Of a stretch of DNA of 7,654 nucleotides, positions 6,134 through 7,654 are shown in pieces. Within the stretch, counting starts at the first letter, position 1, and every line of letters starts with the position of its first letter. The notes under the pieces were generated by a model. That model did no database searches, was not told where the DNA came from, and saw only the letters and a list, made by a program, of their open reading frames with translations. Source of the DNA: JAZDLX01 sp964538455 (GTDB taxonomy: Bacteria > Electryoneota > Electryoneia > Electryoneales > Electryoneaceae); NCBI GenBank assembly GCA_964538455.1, contig CAZIDZ010000073.1:1-7654 (forward strand), in the 5' to 3' direction. Made by a program: the position numbers and the translations under genes.

Positions 6134-6184
6134 ATGCCTATATTCTTGACCAATCAAATTCACTCAGGAAAACGGCATCCATGA
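6134..6184 (+). CDS. Possible 16-residue leader peptide coupled to the M16 gene
   Basis: The ORF encodes MPIFLTNQIHSGKRHP and stops at TGA 6182-6184, which overlaps the ATG of the peptidase gene (ATGA). It has a well-placed GAGGAG at 6123-6128. A good site, a short ORF and exact stop/start overlap are what one expects of a translationally coupled leader that raises or regulates initiation downstream. The peptide has no run of a single amino acid that would point to classic attenuation, and no attenuator hairpin is visible. It could be a chance ORF, and I recognise no homologue. Confidence 0.35.
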   Translation: MPIFLTNQIHSGKRHP

Positions 6185-7428
6185 CGGCTCAACCCGAAGT
6201 CCGAAAGACTGTCACCGAGGACGGCACCCGCATTGTTACCGAGCGCATGGACACCGTCCGCTCGGTCGCGGTCGGCCTCTGGTTCGAAACCGGCACGCGG
6301 GACGAATCCCTCCGCCAGGGCGGGATCAGCCATTTCATCGAACACATGGTGTTCAAAGGCACCCGGCGCCGCTCCGCGCTCCGCATCGCCCGCGAAATCG
6401 AACAGGTCGGCGGCTACCTCAACGCCTTCACCGGCAAGGAGGTGACCTCCTATTACGCCCACCTGCTCGACGAACACCTCTCGCTCGCCGTGGACACGTT
6501 GACCGACATGGTGAGTCATTCCACATTCGCCGAGAAGATGATCAGGCGCGAACAGGGCGTTGTGCTCGAGGAAATCGCCAGCTATGAGGACACCCCCGAC
6601 GACGTCGTGCACGAGGACTTCAACCGGCTCGTCTTCGGCACTCACGCTCTCGGCAGGCCGGTGCTCGGCACCCGAAAATCCGTGTCCGCGTACACCCGCG
6701 ACGACCTGGTCGGTTACTGGTCCCGCAACTACACGCCGGGCAGGCTTATCGTCGCCGCCGCGGGAGCCGTCGATCACGACGAACTGGTGGAGATGGTCAC
6801 CGCCCGGCTTGCGCTCCCTGAATCTCGACGGCAGCGCCGCTTGGTCAGCGTGCCGGACGTCCGCGAACGGTTTTTTCACCGAAAGAAAAAAATCGTCCAG
6901 GCGCATCTCTGCATCGGCTGCCGCGGATTGAGCTACGCGGACAAGAGCCGGTATGCCTTCTTCGTGCTCAACACGGTGCTCGGCGCAGGGATGTCCTCAC
7001 GCCTCTTCCAGCGCCTCCGCGAGCGGCATGGCCTTGCCTACACCATCTACTCGTTCCACGAAGCCTACCATGACACCGGCTTGTTCGGTGTGTACGCCGG
7101 CCTCGAGGAAAAGCAGGTCGAGCGCGCACTCGACATGATCCGGCAGGAACTGAACAGGTTGGCGGACGCTCCCCTCTCCCGGCTGGAGCTGAGGAGGGCG
7201 AAGGACCAGTTGAAGGGCGGGCTGACGTTGGGTCTTGAGAATGTTTCGAGCCGCATGAACCGTCTCGCGCGCATGGAAATCTACCTTGGCCGCTACCATC
7301 CGCTGGACGATCTGCTCGCCGGGATCGACGAGGTCACCGCGGAGGAAATCCAGACGCTCGCGGGCAGACTGTTCCACGGCCATCCCTACGTCTCCACACT
7401 TCTGCCCGATGGAAAACCCGCCGAGTAG
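6181..7428 (+). CDS. M16 family zinc peptidase (YmxG/MlpA-like processing protease)
   Basis: This is a 415-residue member of the pitrilysin/insulinase superfamily, of the size of bacterial single-unit relatives of the mitochondrial processing peptidase. The inverted zinc motif HFIEH is at 51-55. The downstream zinc ligand is one of the glutamates in VVLEEI (130-131), the expected ~75 residues later. The inactive-fold C-terminal half carries the substrate-site signature GAGMSSRLFQRLRE (268-281) and GLAYTIYS (284-291). No signal peptide or membrane segment is seen, so it is probably cytoplasmic. In Bacillus, mlpA/ymxG also lies just downstream of rpsO-pnp, so the location supports the assignment; the substrate is unknown. 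A terminator separates it from pnp, so it probably has its own promoter. Its start overlaps the stop of a 16-codon ORF, and repeats flank it on both sides. Confidence 0.93.
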   Translation: MTAQPEVRKTVTEDGTRIVTERMDTVRSVAVGLWFETGTRDESLRQGGISHFIEHMVFKGTRRRSALRIAREIEQVGGYLNAFTGKEVTSYYAHLLDEHLSLAVDTLTDMVSHSTFAEKMIRREQGVVLEEIASYEDTPDDVVHEDFNRLVFGTHALGRPVLGTRKSVSAYTRDDLVGYWSRNYTPGRLIVAAAGAVDHDELVEMVTARLALPESRRQRRLVSVPDVRERFFHRKKKIVQAHLCIGCRGLSYADKSRYAFFVLNTVLGAGMSSRLFQRLRERHGLAYTIYSFHEAYHDTGLFGVYAGLEEKQVERALDMIRQELNRLADAPLSRLELRRAKDQLKGGLTLGLENVSSRMNRLARMEIYLGRYHPLDDLLAGIDEVTAEEIQTLAGRLFHGHPYVSTLLPDGKPAE

Positions 7429-7476
7429 CGCCGAGCCAATCTCCAAAGCTAAAAACCGAAAGCGAAAGCTCCCCCA

Positions 7477-7507
7477 TGTCATTGCCCGGCTTGACCGGGC
7501 AATCCAG
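7477..7507. repeat. TGTCATTGC hairpin repeat, copy B (31 bp)
   Basis: This is identical over all 31 bp to 5941-5971, in the same orientation, 1536 bp downstream. The 9-bp stem is 7481-7489 with 7495-7503. It begins 48 bp after the peptidase stop. It could act as a transcript-end stabiliser, but with no T-tract it is not an intrinsic terminator. I found no other terminator for the peptidase gene in 7429-7654. Confidence 0.85.
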
Positions 7508-7539
7508 GGAGTTATATACTTTCTTTCCATGTCATCCTG

Positions 7540-7570
7540 CACCCGCTTCAGTCGACCTGAACGACGGGTG
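7540..7570. repeat. Imperfect hairpin overlapping the third GGGTGG unit
   Basis: CACCCG (7540-7545) pairs with CGGGTG (7565-7570), and TTCAG (7547-7551) with CTGAA (7557-7561) around loop TCGAC, with a small asymmetric internal loop between the two stems. The 3' arm shares GGGTG with the next repeat unit. Confidence 0.4.
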
Positions 7571-7624
7571 GCCCGGCCAGCTCGCCTGTTCGTTGTCGTA
7601 GGCGAGATGGCCGGGTTTCTCCTG
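7566..7624. repeat. GGGTGG-type hairpin repeat, unit 3 (long stem)
   Basis: GGGTGG at 7566-7571, a hairpin at 7572-7615, then TTTCTCCTG at 7616-7624. The 16-position stem (7572-7587 with 7600-7615) has a single G-A mismatch and a 12-nt loop. Flanks match unit 2 (5883-5920) exactly, while the stem is longer and of different sequence. Confidence 0.7.
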
Positions 7625-7636
7625 ATGTGTATGCGT

Positions 7637-7654
7637 AAATCGGGACTGTCCCCA
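7637..7654. repeat. Palindromic GGGACTGTCCC motif at the window edge
   Basis: AAATCGGGACTGTCCCCA contains GGGAC/GTCCC around a single T. From memory, motifs of this form occur beside REP-associated (IS200-like Y1) transposase genes in some bacteria. The window ends here, so whether a transposase follows cannot be seen. Confidence 0.35.

Larger units (their letters stand above)
5777..6180. other. 404-bp spacer between pnp and the M16 peptidase gene
   Basis: In order, this spacer holds the pnp terminator; two hairpin units sharing the flank GGGTGG (5845-5920); two related TGTCATTGC...GCAATC hairpins (5941-6008); a perfect 8-bp hairpin (6023-6042); a plain stretch (6044-6120); and a ribosome binding site with a 16-codon ORF running into the peptidase gene. 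A promoter should lie between the terminator and about 6120. The best I can find is TTGATC (6089-6094) and TACAAC (6114-6119) with a 19-nt gap, which is weak. No longer protein-coding gene is supportable on either strand. Confidence 0.7.

Noticed and set aside
6871..6895. T6 and A7 runs in the M16 gene as a programmed frameshift site
   Set aside because: The zero frame reads AAG AAA AAA ATC, which does not fit the X XXY YYZ slippery pattern, and the peptidase frame continues intact with its C-terminal motifs.

Overview
The window is bacterial chromosome with high G+C coding DNA, strong third-position G/C bias and Shine-Dalgarno-led genes, all on the + strand. Most of it is a conserved translation/RNA-metabolism operon: rbfA, nrnA (DHH/DHHA1 phosphoesterase), truB, ribF, rpsO and pnp, followed by a stand-alone M16 zinc peptidase gene. 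The same neighbourhood (rbfA-nrnA-truB-ribF-rpsO-pnp, then an M16 peptidase) occurs in many phyla, including Firmicutes. Gene order alone therefore does not identify the host. A TruB without a C-terminal PUA-type domain, a RibF with GFNHSFGRNREG, and genome-repeat style hairpins in the spacers suggest an uncultured lineage, perhaps near the FCB group. This is a low-confidence inference.

Layout: 1-194 has no supportable gene; infB, the usual neighbour of rbfA, is not visible. From 195 to 3199, rbfA, nrnA, truB and ribF overlap one another by 23, 28 (or 4) and 4 bp, which implies one transcript with translational coupling. rpsO follows 26 bp later behind a perfect Shine-Dalgarno, then pnp after an 82-bp spacer without a terminator. 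A strong intrinsic terminator (5796-5833) closes this unit.

The 404-bp spacer 5777-6180 is not empty. After the terminator it holds a mosaic of at least five short hairpin repeats (5845-6043), then a good ribosome binding site and a 16-codon ORF whose TGA overlaps the ATG of the M16 peptidase gene (6181-7428). Beyond that gene the repeat families reappear (7477-7624), including a 31-bp copy identical to one upstream. The window ends in a small palindromic motif (7637-7654).

Functionally, RbfA, S15 and TruB serve 30S maturation and tRNA modification. NrnA and PNPase share the work of RNA turnover (oligonucleotide finishing and 3'-5' phosphorolysis). RibF makes FMN and FAD. The M16 peptidase is a conserved neighbour of unknown substrate. 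The genes themselves are ordinary housekeeping genes. The less ordinary content is the structured repeats in the spacers and the possible leader peptide; I did not find convincing evidence of a new defence or mobile system.
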